From Dysidea avara (Eukaryota; Porifera; Demospongiae; Dictyoceratida; Dysideidae): 64,000 bases of DNA. A program made the position numbers and the translations under genes. Below, one piece after another: positions 52,001-63,241 of this stretch (within the stretch, counting starts at the first letter, position 1; each line of letters opens with the position of its first letter). The DNA is taken from contig NC_089280.1 in NCBI RefSeq assembly GCF_963678975.1, forward strand, positions 15,203,280 through 15,267,279, given 5' to 3'. Under the pieces are notes generated by a model. The model saw nothing but the letters and a program-made list of their open reading frames with translations, had not been told where the DNA came from and made no database searches.

Positions 52001-54101
52001 CTACTCCAGCTTGTTTCAGTACTTTTTATCGATGTGTTATGGTCCCTATTCTAGTTTAAAATTCCCAATTTTTTTTGTGTAGTTGTAATAAAATGCTTGA
52101 TGAAATTTGTTTTATTGGAGTTACTGAGTCCAAATGTGTGTATGCAGTATAAGACAACTATGTGCAAATGTACTCTGTACTCTTTTAAACTTCATTATGA
52201 AATTATATTATAAACCTACTATTGCTAGCATCATCAGGAACCAACAAGTGCTGCAAGGGTGCTGATATTACCAGTGTTATGGCATTGTGGGATTGCATTA
52301 ACAATGCCATGTCCTTAGGTGACTGTTCTATTAGAGTATCTTGATCATGTTTGTTACACATATTTGGTTTTTGCCAGCCGTGAGTATGATAACAAATCAA
52401 GTTTTACATGAGTAACTTACACCAAAGCTGATTCTCTAATTTATAGTTAGAGCGTACCAATAAGGTTTCTACGACCCTAGGATGATGTGGGTAGGGGATA
52501 CCACATCATCTAAGGGGCTCTAAGTCACATAGAAACCTGTTACAAGTATTTCCTGAGCAAAGCATATAAAGAGGGAGTGAGAGGAAGTGGAAATTCATCA
52601 AGATTTATCCTTACACTGTGACATTTGTAAGGATGCCTGTCTTGATATGCTGTAGACCACAGGCTACTGACTAGTTAGGGAGGGTTCTATTCTTATCATA
52701 CAGTATGATAGTACTGTATAGTATGATTGTGGAGTTTTGGCTTTCTTTCCCAAAAATATCACTCAAAAACCAGCTTAACAGCTTGGCAGTATTGGTTAGG
52801 CATAACCATGCCCATATATGTACCCCAACAAGTCTGTGTGGGGTTTTGTTTGGTTGGGCTTTCTGCTAACTGACTGACTGACTGACTGACTGACCGACTG
52901 ACTGACCGACCGACCGACCGACCGACTGACTGACTACCTGGCCCCATATACAGCCTAGTTATAAGTATGTTTGAAAAGTTGCAAAATTAAAGGAGAAAAC
53001 AAGCCCCCTGCATGAGTGGACCTGGGCAGCCTTGTTGTGCTTGAACGCTTGCAGGAGTCTGCCAAGTGCTCAGGACATTTTGTGTTTTATGGAAGGAGCA
53101 CAAAGCTATGTAGTAATCATATGTGTGAAAATCACATGCTGCAATTATCACACTGCTGGATTTCTTGGTCTCACGCTGTACAGTTTCGTTAAACAAGCTG
53201 CATGTGATTGAAGTAGGAATTAAATGTGTACTACATGTATATGTGACCTTCTTTGTGTCATTGCTACTGTATATAGCTATGCACTTCTCAGATATAGTTG
53301 ATCACCAAGAGACAAAAAGGAAGTTTTTAAAAATTTGAAGTCATAATCTACAAAAGTATATAAAATTCTTAATAACTACTTCAATACAGATTTTACTAAT
53401 TTATAAACTTTCTCAAATACTACCACCAGGGGGCATCAGTTCAAGTTGTTTAAGGAACTGTCAAGATTGTTGTGTAGATCGAATTACTTTATTAATAGGA
53501 TCACCAATGATTGGAATAGCTTACCTACTTACGTAGTAAATAATACCTCAATAAATCGTTGTTATATACAGTTATTTACTAGATTCAAGATTTATTTTTG
53601 TATAATACATTGCATTGATCGGGTATACAGGCTATGCCTTTACCCGTATTTAATCATAATCATAATCATAAAAGCTTTGACATCATAATTCCTCTATGCA
53701 TACACCTTGTACAGTACATTCCAAAGCAATTTTTGTGAAGTGATATTTTTCATGTAGCTACAGTTCATTGAATTTTGATTGTTTATACTATTTAGGTATC
53801 TGGTCAGATAATGCAAAATCTTTTGGACCAGTACAGCAGAGAATTAAGCCAGTCAACACCAGATTTAACTGCTACTGCTCACAAGACTGATGGTGGCAGT
53901 CCAGTGATGTTGAGAAGAAACTTTCATCATGATTTAGACACACATCAAAGATTTCAACAAACTAAAAGAGGTCTCCATAATTTAGTTGGCAGTTCTTCAC
54001 AACACAGAGGAAAACAGCCGTCTGAACTGTTTAATTTTTCATCGCCTAAAGCCTTTAATAAACAAAATTTGTATCATTCCAGGTTTTCAAAGCCTAGCTA
54101 A
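46097..54101 (+). CDS. Armadillo-like repeat plus fibronectin III protein of unknown family, about 17 exons
   Basis: Exons 46097-46314, 47357-47561, 47659-47801, 47954-48054, 48105-48199, 48252-48458, 48644-48752, 49464-49613, 49694-49786, 49837-49913, 49963-50029, 50093-50289, 50339-50408, 50458-50507, 50558-50600, 50649-50695 and 53796-54101 keep frame for about 725 residues. The N-terminal third is helical ARM/HEAT-like (NLLLLISCVIHNGDEKSVLN, NAAYALAELCHS, MLIKLLSSDHIPVRVNSCNV). Then come FN3 modules: a partial one (GTYLVKGLTPFTNYTFRL), one with IQLSWDAPHNINGLLKEF plus VSGLKPQQHYRFEV, and one with ELFVTWQRPARLLGRLVRYD. A Ser/Gln-rich tail ends it. No signal peptide or membrane helix is seen, so it is probably cytosolic. 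The first FN3 lacks its early strands, so an exon may be missing in 48753-49463. The donor at 48458 (CAA|GTTGAC) is weak. I do not recognise the family. Confidence 0.75.
46315..47356 (+). other. First ARM-FN3 intron
   Basis: No gene. It holds a repeat at about 46560-46625 shared with the PKN intron at 11.3 kb, two similar halves near 46735-46770 and 46890-46925 (AATCGCTAAAA...AGCCAAACTAA), and the palindromic element at 47056-47204. Confidence 0.5.
47056..47204. mobile_element. piggyBac-like palindromic element flanked by TTAA
   Basis: TTAA (47052-47055 and 47205-47208) flanks inverted ends AGCACCGCC and GGCGGTGCT. The two halves pair over most of the 149 bp (AATACAG, GGGGGGTGT, GCAAATACAGCAC and their complements), so it can form one long hairpin. 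TTAA targeting points to piggyBac mobilisation. Confidence 0.75.
48753..49463 (+). other. ARM-FN3 intron, possibly hiding one FN3 exon
   Basis: The frame joins across it (phase 1 to phase 1), but the resulting FN3 module lacks its B-D strands. No exon with the expected Trp and Pro pattern was identified. A fragment AGTACTCTATAGAACAGTCA (about 49136) resembles the dispersed CTCTAATAGAG repeat. Confidence 0.35.
50990..52065 (+). repeat. Hairpin-ended repeat (family R), copy 1
   Basis: It begins TAGTAGGGACCAC. It then carries GGCAGTATTGGTTAGGTAAA, a short CTGACTGACTGACTGA tract, two related internal repeats of about 125 bp (about 51465-51590 and 51620-51725, sharing AACGGGTTGAA and ATGGATACTTCACTTTTCAG) and GTATGCGTGGGTTCACCAGT. 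It ends in a hairpin of about 260 bp at 51804-52065. Relatives are at 57971-58958, 61320-61870, 63830-64000 and 52740-52950. No coding capacity was seen. It lies in the last ARM-FN3 intron. Confidence 0.75.
51804..52065. repeat. Very long hairpin, arms about 120 bp, at the end of family R copy 1
   Basis: The left arm 51804-51929 and right arm 51950-52065 are near-perfect inverted copies with a 20-base loop. Matching blocks include GGGACCATAACACATCGATA, ACTGAAACAAGCTGGAGTAG and ATCCCTACTGTGC with their complements. Differences are a few substitutions and small indels. Confidence 0.9.
52740..52950 (+). repeat. Family R 5' fragment with expanded GACT/GACC microsatellite
   Basis: It carries TCAAAAACCAGCTTAACAGC and GGCAGTATTGGTTAGGCATA, then a long run of CTGA/CCGA tetranucleotides at about 52867-52935. 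The rest of the element is missing. Confidence 0.65.
53280..53690 (+). mobile_element. LINE 3' end with (TCATAA)n tail
   Basis: The frame at 53446-53640 reads LLCRSNYFINRITNDWNSLP, the C-terminal signature of CR1/Jockey-like reverse transcriptase proteins. It ends in a hexanucleotide tail (TAATCATAATCATAATCATA, about 53648-53670). The 5' boundary is approximate. It lies in the last ARM-FN3 intron. Confidence 0.75.
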
Positions 54102-55647
54102 TCACGCAATTATCTTTTGTTATGTTCTGTACATATTTTTATTTTCTTACTGTGTATATCAGTCTTTATTTTGGTCATATCAGGGACTTGCTGAAATGTG
54201 GTCGATCTTGTGCCCATGCAGACTGCTTTTTTCTGTAGTGTGGGAAATCCCACAAAGGGAGAATATTAATGTGACCAAGGGCACAAGACTAATTATATGG
54301 ATAAAAATGTCACATTTCAGGGTATTCTGGATTGGTCCTTACTTTGTTCTATCACGTGGTACTATAAGTTCAAAATTTCGCGAATACCACGTGATTTGAT
54401 TGCAGCAACGGCGAAGAAGGGTTGATCTTGGAATCAGGATACGGAGCCACGGATGATCATTTTTTTTGCCATCTTACAAGAAGTTCCTTAATTCTTTCTA
54501 CGGTATGTCCATTGTATAGGATTTATGTGCAGTTACCTTGTCCGTGTACAAAAATTATTACTCTTATAAATAAGTCAGTTCCTGACAGCTCACTAGAAAT
54601 GTCATCGATATTTAGCTAAATTTCATCGATGTTTAGTAAATATCGACGATAATTAATTAGTTTAGATCGAGGTTTAGATCTCAATTTTTGGGGTTTTGAG
54701 ACAATTAAATGGCACCCCATACACTAGTACTCATAGCTCTCAACCTGTAGCTTTGCCAGGATTGAGATCAACAAAGTTCTACCATCCATCCTGTGCAACC
54801 TGATGGAGAGAACAAGCACAACATACATAAAATGTGCCCTTAGGCTGATAATGTGTAGTTGTGTACCCGAGCGGTAGCCAACGTCTTGGGACTCTCGTAG
54901 AAATCCAATTAGAAATCCATTAAATATTTAGAAATTCCAAATACCGAACCACGTACAAAATAGGCTTTTCTTGTTTTCATCCGTTCATGAGTTCAATTAC
55001 AGTCGCCGCTCTATACAATGTTTCAAATTGACAGTGCAAAGTACACCTGCGTGTCTTCTGAAGTTCCTCTGATCCCTGTCAGCTACTCTCTCGGGTGTTC
55101 CTGTACAAGTATTAGCAAAAACTCGAGGTAAAAATCGAAATTAGAATTTACAAATATATTTTAAATACAGAAATATTTTTGAAATACTTAAACATTGGGA
55201 CTCTCGTACACCATGTTGGGCTTTTGCGTGGGCACTGGCTACCCCCCGTGTGTACCTATGCTTTCTATCTATCTGTTTAGTTGCTATTAATTGTATCTGT
55301 ACTTATACCACTTTAGCGTGGGCGTTCAAAGGCACCGCTCTGTGTTTAACTTGCATATTGCCCAGGCAATATCATGGGAAAGCGGTTTGTCAATGACTTT
55401 GATACCCAGCCAGTTCAAAGAATCGATGCGCTTTGACTCATTATATTGAGCGACATAGAGCTTTGTATTGTGGGACTCGTTTTTGTAGTAGTTGCTAAGC
55501 TTAGCACATTTGTTAAGATAGGGTAGTTGGTTGTTACTAAAGGTTAATGAAGGCATAAAATAATCGTTTGGGCGATTGTGGATGCGTATTTCTACCCACC
55601 GCGTATCAGCCTTTGAACAGACCATGGAACAGCAAAGCTACTACTGC

Positions 55648-56152
55648 CAGTGTTGGGCAAGTTACTTTAAAAGTAACTAGTTACATACTACATATTACTT
55701 GTAACTGAACTATTTAGTTACAGTTACATATTACCCATAAAATAAAGTAACTATAATAATATTACGTATTATATTACTTTGTGTCCACAGCCTTAAGCTG
55801 TCACATGTGAAACTACCACCTTATCACGTGACATGATTTTGTTGTTGGGCAATGTGCAAATCTTGGTTATAAGTAAGAAGCTGGTGAATAAGTTTCATTC
55901 AGTAGGCTTCAATACTTCGTTGTGGCTAGGCATTACTCAGTGGATTACTAACGAGATTAGTAACTTCATTACTTGTAGTAATAATATTACGTAATATTAG
56001 ACTCGTTACAGTAACTATATTACTTAGGTAACGCGTTACATTTGTAAGTAAAGTAACTTGAATTATATTACCTGTTTTTACAGCGTATTTCGTTATATTA
56101 CTTAGGTACCACAAAAGTAATAATATTACGTAACGCGTTACTCCCAACACTG
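55648..56152. mobile_element. hAT-superfamily nonautonomous element with perfect 8 bp target duplication
   Basis: The ends CAGTGTTGGGC and CCCAACACTG are inverted repeats. The flanks ACTACTGC (55640-55647 and 56153-56160) are identical 8-mers. The interior is rich in GTTAC and GTAAC. It is the uninterrupted relative of the element at 37931-38689. Confidence 0.92.
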
Positions 56153-56510
56153 ACTACTGCTGCATTGAAATAGGTTAGTAACTTACAGTCCTAAGGTTAG
56201 TAACTTACAGTCCTAAGTACTTAACTTAATATAATAACTTACTTACTGTCCCAATAGCGAAGTTAGTTGGCTTAGCTTAGTACAAAAATGATAACAATAT
56301 AAACTCCATCCCACCATCGCAAGTTTTCTAACATTGTGTGTTGAAGCATAGTAACGTTTTAACGTATGGACAACGTTTTGATGGCTATTAGCCCACGCTA
56401 TTAAAACCACGATTGATCTTCAGATGCTACTGTATAAAACAAATGGGATGAGTTCTCGTTAGTTCTTTCACCTATTAGGTGAGTGCGCCCCAAGTGATAT
56501 ATATCACTTG

Positions 56511-56617
56511 TACCATGGCTGCTTGGGATTTTGCTGACATATACACCCGCAGCCCTCGGGCCTGTGGCCCTCGGGTTTTGGGTGTATATATCAGCAAAAT
56601 CCCTCGCAGCCATGGTA
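56511..56617. repeat. 107 bp palindromic element
   Basis: TACCATGGCTGC...GCAGCCATGGTA is an inverted repeat over its whole length, with inner blocks ATTTTGCTGA and CCCTCGGG and their complements. It resembles a hairpin-type nonautonomous transposon; the target duplication is unclear. Confidence 0.7.
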
Positions 56618-57970
56618 TAACTATTACATACATCCTGCCACCATCTGCTATGCCACACACTAGAATTAGTTGAACACACTGACATATCCATTGAATTCTG
56701 GTAGTGTACTTTTATCCTTTGAAGGCACTGGCATGTATCTTTTAGTGTTCAGTCACACATAGCTGCTTGTTCTCTAAATTTCGTCTTGCAGTGTATCCTT
56801 TTATGACACATGTACATGCATGACCCATCACATAATATAGGTATAACTAAAATAACACTTGTAGATGCCAGACAGTCAAACATTCATCTACTTTTATTTT
56901 GCATCTCACTGTTGGCCATTAATCCAGTGCTCTGATCCAGCACCATTTCCTTATTAAAAAAAATGACACAAACTGTACAAATACATAAATATCGAAAGAT
57001 TTACAGACTTTATTGATTCTAATATTGAGTATTTTTTGGAAGTTGCTTGTAGGTGTGAGATTCGATACCTTGGACGTGAGAGAGTGATATTACACCTCAA
57101 ATCATGAGAATCATGCCGGAGGTGTGACAGTTGAGATATGAGTACTAGTATTTGTGTTCATTTTTGTGAGCATGTTTATTTTACCAGTACTGTCAAACTA
57201 ATATATCTAGTAGAACATAAATATTAGCGAAAGTTAATGATAGTGGAGGGGCCTGTATCCTGAGTAATTCAAAGGGATTCCATCAGACATGTAAATTGTT
57301 CACACTGACAGAAGAAAGAAATGTGATGATTGAAACAATCTTCACCTATAGAGAATACTACAAATTACAGAAATCTTCAATTGTGGGCTGGACATATTTA
57401 TCCCTGACCACTGACTTGGCACATATTTGGTGGCTTTGACCTTTGACTTAGAGTTTGACCGTGGTCGTAGATCTACCTACGGTGAGTGCCTGTGTGTTCA
57501 CCCCCTTGTAGTGTTAAGACACTCTCCCTCCGATACTATTAACTCTTGTTATTAGGGCTACATATTTATTATGACTGACGCCAGGCTGCCAACCTAAGGA
57601 ATAGGAAAACCTAGTGACTGTCTTGATTCCTAGAATATAAGCTGCTGTGACTGCACATTATATTGTAGGTAGAGACTGCCTGAGCTGCAACACGCATACA
57701 CATGCCATCTTTATAATTTTATATTATGGTGAGTTTGGGGCAAGGTGGGGTTAGAGCGAGCAAGGAAAGCGTCCTGGTGAAGCCGGACCAACCCTAGCTT
57801 GCCTTGAACTCGCTATATGCTTACCTTCATACAGACAGTGAAAGACATCATTACGCAAACCTCATGTTAGCGTTAGGGTAGGGTTCAGCCTTGGCTTCTT
57901 CACTTTTGTTACATCAATACATAAAGGTCACTTCAGTTACACATTTAATAATCATTCAGTACACTGCATA

Positions 57971-58958
57971 TTAGGGATCATGGAGGTTAGACAAAAAAAT
58001 ATTGCAGTCTCACAATAGCTTCATGGCGCCTTGGCAGTATTGGTTAGGTAGAATCAAGCTTAAAAGTGTCTCCAGAACAGCCAAAAATGCTTCAGATAAG
58101 TTGCTATGGAATTTTAAATATTTTTTATTCAGTGGAATTTTCTGCTGACTGACTGACTAATGCCTTTAGACAAGTGTAACTCGATAACAGCTAAGGCTAC
58201 GGGCTTGATTTTATTCACTGTTCTACATCACTTCAGCCCACAGTATGTACAGTGCATGCATCATGGACTTACCTTTGTCTTCCTTTGTGTCTCATTTCTT
58301 TTTGCTGACAGTCCAAGGTGTTGATTCACGGTAGCTCAGTGACTTCCCTTCGTTTGTAAATGGGAATCATCCTTATATTCCGTGATGAATGCAGAGGCGC
58401 TTCTCCTACTGTACTTTGTTAGTAACACTGTGTAACGGGCTGAACCTAGCTGAAGGCAAAGCGTAATGGCCACTTTACTTTTGATTCAGTAATCTATATA
58501 GTTGGGGCACGCGAATTGTCTGTATTTCTGTGGTGACTGGATTAATTGCAGAGGCCCTTCTTTGCTTGTAGCGCTGTGTAACGGGCTGAACATAGCTGAA
58601 AGTGAGGCGTAATAGCTACTTTTTCTTTCAAGGTAGTAATTATTGTTATTGGGGTGTGCATTCAGGTGAAAACACTGATTAACTCAGGCGTCATTCTTTC
58701 TTTTGTGTGGTATGCGTGGGTTCACCAGTCATAATAGTGTTGCAAAAAACTAAACAATAAGTATAAGGAAAAATAAGTTCAATTACTGTAGGGATCATAG
58801 AAAATAAAGTAGGAAAACAAGGAAGGTCACCTACACCTGCACATATACTAGTGGACATTTAACCCTAATTATACCATGACTGAATTAGGGATTAAATGTC
58901 CACTTGTATATCTGCAGGTGTAGGTGACCTCTCTTGTTTCCCTAGACCTATCTACAGT
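57971..58958 (+). repeat. Hairpin-ended repeat (family R), copy 2
   Basis: It begins TTAGGGATCATGG, with GGCAGTATTGGTTAGGTAGA, CTGACTGACTGACTAATGCC, two internal units with GTGTAACGGGCTGAAC, GTATGCGTGGGTTCACCAGT, and a terminal hairpin (58785-58958). The same order as copy 1 shows it is one family. It is intergenic. Confidence 0.75.
58785..58958. repeat. Long hairpin at the end of family R copy 2
   Basis: The left arm (ACTGTAGGGATC ... GGTCACCTACACCTGC ... GGACATTTAACCCTAATT) pairs with the right arm (AATTAGGGATTAAATGTCC ... GCAGGTGTAGGTGACC ... CTACAGT). The loop is about 10 bases. The arm sequence is mostly different from copy 1. Confidence 0.85.
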
Positions 58959-59417
58959 AACTGTACGCAGGAGTCTCTATTTCTCCATCTAAATATATCC
59001 TTACTTGAACATGAACGCCACTGTGCAGTGACAGTTCACTTTTTGTTTAGTGGAGTGTACAAATCAAGACACACAATAGTGTGTCATATGACTAAGAAAG
59101 CTGGCATACTACACTATGCTTATATTGACTGCAAGAAAGAAAACATGATTCTTATGCATTTAGTTTCATGGTCCCTTTTCCAAAGTACAACAGTTGCATT
59201 TTAGTTGTCCACAGATAGGGAAGGCCACACAACAACTTTGATCAAATTAGCTCTAGCCATTCCGAGTTATGGGTGGCAAAGTTTCAATTTTTTCTTTTTT
59301 TTCAAAGGGGTTTATAGAGTAAAGATTTTCCTTCTTCTTTTCACTTACTGTAGGCAGAGTTTATTTTTGAAAATCTCTTATTTATAAAGAAACCCAATAG
59401 CATGTGTCTTGCTGTAC

Positions 59418-59591
59418 GACAGGAAATTTTGACAGAAGGAAAATTTGGTGAATCCACATTCATCACCATGACAAAATAAATTTTGACAAAAATCAAGAAA
59501 TCATAACGTACTTTACAGGCGCTTAGGGACATTAAAAAAATTAAAATTTGACAAATTAACTGATTCATCAAATTTGTCAAAATTTCCTGTC
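59418..59591. repeat. 174 bp inverted-repeat element
   Basis: GACAGGAAATTTTGACA on the left pairs with TTGTCAAAATTTCCTGTC on the right. Interior copies of AATTTTGACA suggest a small hairpin-type element. Confidence 0.6.
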
Positions 59592-59869
59592 ACACAGTAT
59601 TCGTAGCTTATAAGCACCTTGTTACTTATGAATTCAAGCTTAATAATTTTTAAGTAGTGTTCGCCACAATATCAATCTGTAGACATTGACCGCCATGGCG
59701 GCATTGTGTATTCTTAGTTTTCTTTACAAAATAGTCATCAATAACATGAGAGTCTGCACATGCTTGCACACATCACTACACTGTACGTAATTATTCTTAC
59801 TTACTATTGATGTATGTGTGCATGTAGCAAACAACAGGGAATCTTTTACGTCACTGGAAGTCAGGAGCC

Positions 59870-62800
59870 ATGATACTTGCTGGTTTAACACCACGTAATA
59901 TTGTTTCGTACAACCCACAAGGACCAAAGGGTGACATGCTTAAACACCAGTCTTCATTACCCAAACTACCGGTACCTCCTCTTCAGCAGTCACTGCATAA
60001 ATATTTAAAGGCAATGCAACCACTGGTGAATAATGATGAGTATCAGAAAACTTTGTTGGCTGTAAAAGAATTTGGAAAACCTAATGGAGTGGGAGAAAAA
60101 CTGCAAAGGAAATTGGAAGAGAGGGCTAAAACTCATGACAATTGGGTATGTACGTTTTGTTATCATGCAGTACTGTATATGATCATGGAAGTTTGTACTT
60201 TCTCACAAAACATATTTACCAGCAATCTCACTATACCTTCATGGTGCCTTGGCAGTTGTAGGAGTCTAATGCCTTTTCTCTTTATTTGAAGGGGAGGAAT
60301 ATCAAATTAAGATCTACCTCAGGAATTTGGTCTGCTTGAGTATCACTATACATATCTAGATTTCCATAAGCTCAAGGTCCTGATGATAGATTTTTAAAGA
60401 AACTTCTGCACATCTCTTCATAAGAGGAAACTTCCAACTGACTGAAAAAAAAGAAAGAAGAGAAAAGTTGTCATAACAGACCCTTCCAATTACAAGCCAT
60501 ATTTCCCTAACTAGCATTTTTTTGCAAAGTGTTGAACACATAATACAATTTGTTCAATTTCTTCACATGCTAACGCTCATGATATATCAGTTTTCCTGCT
60601 AGAGTCAATGTATTATCATCCATTTCTCCCGCTCAACCCAACTTTGGAACTCTCTACTGAATAATTTAGTGACTACACTTTGCAAAAGTTGATTTTATTA
60701 TTTTTATTTGTTTATTTTGACACACATGCACTCCACACTATGTTAGAATTTGTATTTTTTTTTTGTTGTTTTGTTTGCAGCTGAATGACTGGTGGTTGCA
60801 TGCAGCTTACCTTTCGTACAGAGAATCAGTCATGATTAATTCTAGCCCATCAAACTTGTATACTTGTCCCTTGGTCAACCAATACACATACATTAGGTAA
60901 GTTTGTGTAACAATTTTATATCACTGACTAGCAATTTTTATATTTTTATATTTTTAGTTATACTGCAAAGGTAATTGTAGCAATGGCTAAATTTCTTTTG
61001 CTGTGCAGAAGGTATGTAGTACTATGTACGTGCTGTATACTCTGATTATATGTGCACTTAGTATAGTCAGCTGTGTTATGTTTTACAGTGAGAGGATAGA
61101 TGTTGAAAGGGGTAGAGATGGAAGCCCACTGTGCATGTTACAGTACATGGATATGTTGTCATGCTGTAGAGTACCAGGTGAAAATGTTGATACTCAGAGA
61201 AGATCTCCTATTGATCAGTCATGTCACATTATTGTGGCACATAATGGTCATGTGAGTATGGTTATATTACTGCGTGTGTCATGTAGTGCAGCAGTACTGT
61301 AAGTAGAAATTTGCGATTTACTTACCACAAAAGGTTGCCATGTATCCTGGACTTTCCTTATACTGTATCTTAATTTGTGTTATTTCTTTCTCCACTATCA
61401 CGTTGGTTTGTAGGTGCATCAATGTCTTCTCGCACTGACTATCATGTTTATATATGTAATTTTCATGTGACTGGATTGATAATTGATTACAAAGGCACTT
61501 CTTATACTGTTCTTGATTTTAATGCTTTGTAACAGGCCTGAAATAAAACGAAATGGCCACTTCTTATACTGTTCTTGATTTTAATGCTTTGTAACAGGCC
61601 TGAAATAAAACGAAATGGCCACTTCTTATTTCAGTAGTTGATAACGTGTATAGAATTGTGTGCCATTCTTTCCTTTGATGCGGTATGTGCGGCTTAAAAA
61701 CTATGCTACTAACCAAATAAACAAACAGGAAAAAAATTACATTTGAGTAGGCATTAAAATAGTGAAACAAGAGGGATCACGTATACTAGTGGAGATTAAA
61801 TACATGTAGCTATATCAGTCAAGTAGGAATTAAAATGTGCACTGGCATAGCTGCAGCCTCCCCCTTTTTCATTGCTTTTTATTTCTATGATCACTCCTCA
61901 TATTTAATGTTTTCTTTATTGACATACTTGTTATAAAGTGTGTGATGTTGTTGTTAAACAATGAAATAATCCACACCACTGGTATACAGTCTATGATAAT
62001 GTGCAATAATTATATAGCATGTTTTACATGTTTGAATGGACCTTATCCACATTGATGTCACAATGTAAAAATGGCGGTGATAGTGTGGGGACTTTGTACA
62101 AGGTTGTATTGGGAGAGATGGGGTTTTGCTATGATAATGTTGATATATAGCAAAAAGGGGCAAGGTGAGGCATACATACTTACGTACTTACCAGACAAAT
62201 GCGCACAGTTTTGTATCCATATCAAAACTTGGAATTTTTTTGCATCACAAAATCATGCCTTACCTTCATTATCCAATGGTCTAATGTTGTGTAAGCCGCA
62301 GCATTATCCAATGGTCTAATGTTGTGAAAGCCACAAATAAGGCTCATTTTAGTTAAAACGTGACAAAGTCCCCACACTAACACGGCCATTTTGTCAATTA
62401 TGACCTCAATGTGGATAAGGTCCATCTGTGCATGTACCACTTAATAAATTGTTAGTATATCTTAACTAAGGAGCCTAACTAGCAGACCCTTTGTAGAGTA
62501 AATATGAGGATTAATATCTCAAGGGCATGCATAGGAAGTAGTTTAGGTTTCAAACTACCCTAGGACATTAACCATAACAGGTGACTGTTCTATTAGATTA
62601 TATTGTAGCAGTTATAAAATTTATGTGCACTATTAAAACTATAACACTTCTTTGCTTTATATAATTTTCTCGAAATCTAACTTGCTGTTCTCATACAAGC
62701 TGTGGAATAAACCGTGCAACTGTTGCAGTACTGTATATTTCTTTGTGAATACTAATTGGCATATACTATATACAAAGCTGTATGTACGTGTATGTATGTT

Positions 62801-63241
62801 TTGTACACATGTAGTTCTTCTCATTGGATGTTCTGTGGAAATTACCTGATGGTAGTTATACATTTGTACCAGTCCATCACATAGAGAAGGAGCTTCACCA
62901 GATAGTGAATAGTTCTCCTGCCAAACCACAACACCCAGTAGGTGTACTAACCACTGAACATAGAGATACTTGGTACAAAGCTAAAGAAAGGCTTATGAAA
63001 GGTAGATATTTAGTGTACTGCTGTCAATTATTATGGTATTCTAACAGATGCAGTGAACAAGAATAATATTGATGTGATAGAGAGAGGTCAATTTTTACTA
63101 TGCTTGGACCCATCTCACCCGGGAGTGGTAGTCCATTCTGATGAGCGTGCTGATGCTTTGTCAATTGTTAGTAGTAGAAGTCTTCATGGAAATGGTACAG
63201 CTGATAGTAGCTGCAACAGATGGTTTGATCAAGGAATTCAA
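59870..63241 (+). CDS. CRAT: Carnitine O-acetyltransferase, N-terminal part (6 exons in window, continues off the right edge)
   Basis: Exons 59870-60145, 60781-60896, 60958-61011, 61089-61251, 62815-63001 and 63048-63241 join in frame to 330 residues. Carnitine acyltransferases move acetyl groups between CoA and carnitine, mostly in mitochondria and peroxisomes. Matches to CRAT include LPKLPVPPLQQSLHKYLKAM, NGVGEKLQRKLEERA, DWWLHAAYLSYRESVMINSS, PLCMLQYMDMLSCCRVPG, PVGVLTTEHRDTWYKAKE and NRWFDQGIQ. The catalytic His (in the family's EHAAAEG-like motif) should lie in the next exons, beyond the window. The chosen ATG precedes a short basic, possibly mitochondrial leader. The frame stays open upstream to an acceptor near 59827, so an earlier start in another exon is possible. 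Family R fragments lie in two introns. Confidence 0.93.
61320..61870 (+). repeat. Family R 3' fragment (copy 3) with decayed terminal hairpin
   Basis: It carries the internal unit with TTTGTAACAGGCCTGAAATA. Near the end, AAACAAGAGGGATCACGTATACTAGTGGA and a partly complementary segment (about 61830-61860) are remnants of the hairpin seen intact at 58785-58958. Confidence 0.6.
61499..61622 (+). repeat. Perfect 62 bp tandem duplication
   Basis: The unit beginning CTTCTTATACTGTTCTTGAT and ending ACGAAATGGCCA occurs twice in direct succession (61499-61560 and 61561-61622, allowing for the repeat phase) without a difference. This indicates a very recent event, or an assembly artefact. Confidence 0.85.
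62036..62425. mobile_element. Nonautonomous DNA element with long terminal inverted repeats
   Basis: The left end ATGGACCTTATCCACATTGA and right end TCAATGTGGATAAGGTCCAT are exact inverted copies. The similarity extends inward about 65 bp (AATGGC; AGTGTGGGGACTTTGT). The interior has a direct duplication of TTATCCAATGGTCTAATGTT. No long open frame is present. Confidence 0.75.

Larger units (their letters stand above)
54102..59869. other. Intergenic region between ARM-FN3 and CRAT, repeat-rich
   Basis: No coding gene was recognised. It contains inverted boxes ATCACGTGGTA / TACCACGTGAT (54351-54361 and 54385-54395), a hAT element (55648-56152), a palindrome (56511-56617), family R copy 2 (57971-58958), an inverted-repeat element (59418-59591) and presumably the CRAT promoter near 59700-59820. 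Confidence 0.6.
61252..62814 (+). other. CRAT intron carrying a family R fragment and a long-TIR element
   Basis: It holds family R 3' sequence (about 61320-61870) with a perfect 62 bp tandem duplication, an element at 62036-62425, and an isolated GTGACTGTTCTATTAGATTA core (about 62581). No coding exon was seen. Confidence 0.5.

Noticed and set aside
50990-52065. Helitron, because of a terminal hairpin
   Set aside because: Helitron 3' hairpins are about 16-20 bp followed by CTRR; these arms are 75-120 bp and no CTRR end or Rep/helicase sequence is seen.
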